From Pseudomonadota bacterium (lineage in GTDB: Bacteria; Pseudomonadota; Alphaproteobacteria; Sphingomonadales; Sphingomonadaceae): 42,452 nt of DNA. Where the stretch lies: assembly GCA_018240895.1 (NCBI GenBank), contig JAFEEX010000016.1, positions 1 to 42,452 on the forward strand. Reading direction: 5' to 3'. Shown in pieces: positions 42,104 to 42,452 of this stretch (the first letter of the stretch is position 1; every line of letters begins with the position of its first letter). A model generated the notes under the pieces. It was not told the origin of the DNA. It searched no databases and saw only the letters and a program-made list of their open reading frames with translations. The translations under genes were made by a program, and so were the position numbers.

Positions 42104-42452
42104 TTACTTCTTCTTGCCGGCGATGGGCTTGGCCTTGCCCTTGCGGGTACGGGCGTTGGTGTGCGTGCGCTGGCCGCGAACGGGCAGCCCCTTGCGATGG
42201 CGCAGGCCGCGATAGCAGGCCAGATCCATCAGGCGCTTGATGTTCATTGCGGTTTCACGCCGCAGGTCGCCTTCCACAGTGTGTTCGGCGTCGATCGTTT
42301 CGCGGATGTGCAGGACTTCCTGATCGGTCAGGTCCTGAACGCGGCGGGCGTGATCGATACCCAGCTTGTCGACGATCTGGCGGGCCTTGTGCGGGCCGAT
42401 ACCGTGAATATAGGTAAGCGCGACGATAACGCGCTTGTTGGTGGGGATATTG
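42104..42452 (-). CDS. rpsM: 30S ribosomal protein S13, 5' end cut by the window
   Basis: The last 115 residues of uS13, reading [27 protein letters not shown] at the window edge and closing with [28 protein letters not shown]. Only about seven N-terminal residues (usually MARIAGV) fall outside. The head protein that touches tRNA in the P site. It opens the visible part of rpsM-rpsK-rpoA-rplQ. Confidence 0.97.
   Translation of the reverse strand, partial: NIPTNKRVIVALTYIHGIGPHKARQIVDKLGIDHARRVQDLTDQEVLHIRETIDAEHTVEGDLRRETAMNIKRLMDLACYRGLRHRKGLPVRGQRTHTNARTRKGKAKPIAGKKK

Noticed and set aside
1-42452. tRNA, rRNA, CRISPR array, transposase or integrase
   Set aside because: None was recognised on reading both strands; the 14-bp repeat at 1391-1460 has no spacers and is not a CRISPR.

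Overview
The window is G+C-rich alphaproteobacterial DNA. It is gene-dense: no stretch above about 300 bases lacks a gene, and I saw no tRNA, rRNA, CRISPR array or insertion sequence. From about 3.5 kb to the right end the content points to Sphingomonadales (Erythrobacteraceae/Sphingomonadaceae). The pointers are a PEPxxWA-CTERM protein, the order hisG-hisD-nusB-thiL-hppA, a K+-independent H+-pyrophosphatase, a wax ester synthase with an Ala/Lys tail, and rpsM-rpsK-rpoA-rplQ. The first ~3.4 kb (EAL protein, DUF1150, Hsp20, def, first half of fmt) reads differently: stiffer CTG/GAC-type codon choice and Def/Fmt sequences that look more like Acetobacteraceae. The change falls inside fmt, so a recombination or a chimeric join there should be suspected.

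Layout. 0.2-4.8 kb: an EAL-domain protein, the heat-shock pair hsp20-DUF1150 (minus strand), def-fmt and truA. 4.8-8.4 kb: a quinone-oxidoreductase-like enzyme, a secreted PEP-CTERM protein, and cobS translationally coupled to an exported thioredoxin-like protein. 8.5-15.2 kb: a plus-strand block of 12 genes. It holds a GST, then an 11-gene run headed by a TetR regulator whose promoter contains a perfect 20-bp palindrome: YciI, VOC, DUF1428, double-VOC, DUF6151, GST, PhnB-like VOC, SRPBCC, GST, SRPBCC. Most neighbours overlap by 1-4 bases. The block sits between cobS and a dnaJ-like gene, which are otherwise usually neighbours in alphaproteobacteria. It looks like an inserted glutathione-centred small-molecule handling operon, and it is the best candidate here for an undescribed system.

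15.2-20.5 kb: dnaJ-like / bolA (divergent), then Nudix, pirin, SDR, an epoxide-hydrolase-like enzyme and LtrA. 20.5-27.3 kb: DUF2332 (minus), then hisG-hisD-nusB-thiL, with thiL apparently starting at CTG, and hppA with a clean intrinsic terminator. 27.4-35.2 kb: a CelD-like GNAT, acyl-CoA thioesterase II, a beta-lactamase-fold serine hydrolase, uvrC (minus), and a coupled wax-ester/TAG synthase plus lipase-like hydrolase. 35.3-39.8 kb: a lipoprotein, two paralogous exported small proteins with a conspicuous AT-rich inverted repeat upstream, and a prolyl oligopeptidase. 39.9 kb to the right end: the distal part of the ribosomal alpha operon (rpsM partial, rpsK, rpoA, rplQ) on the minus strand, closed by a terminator hairpin.
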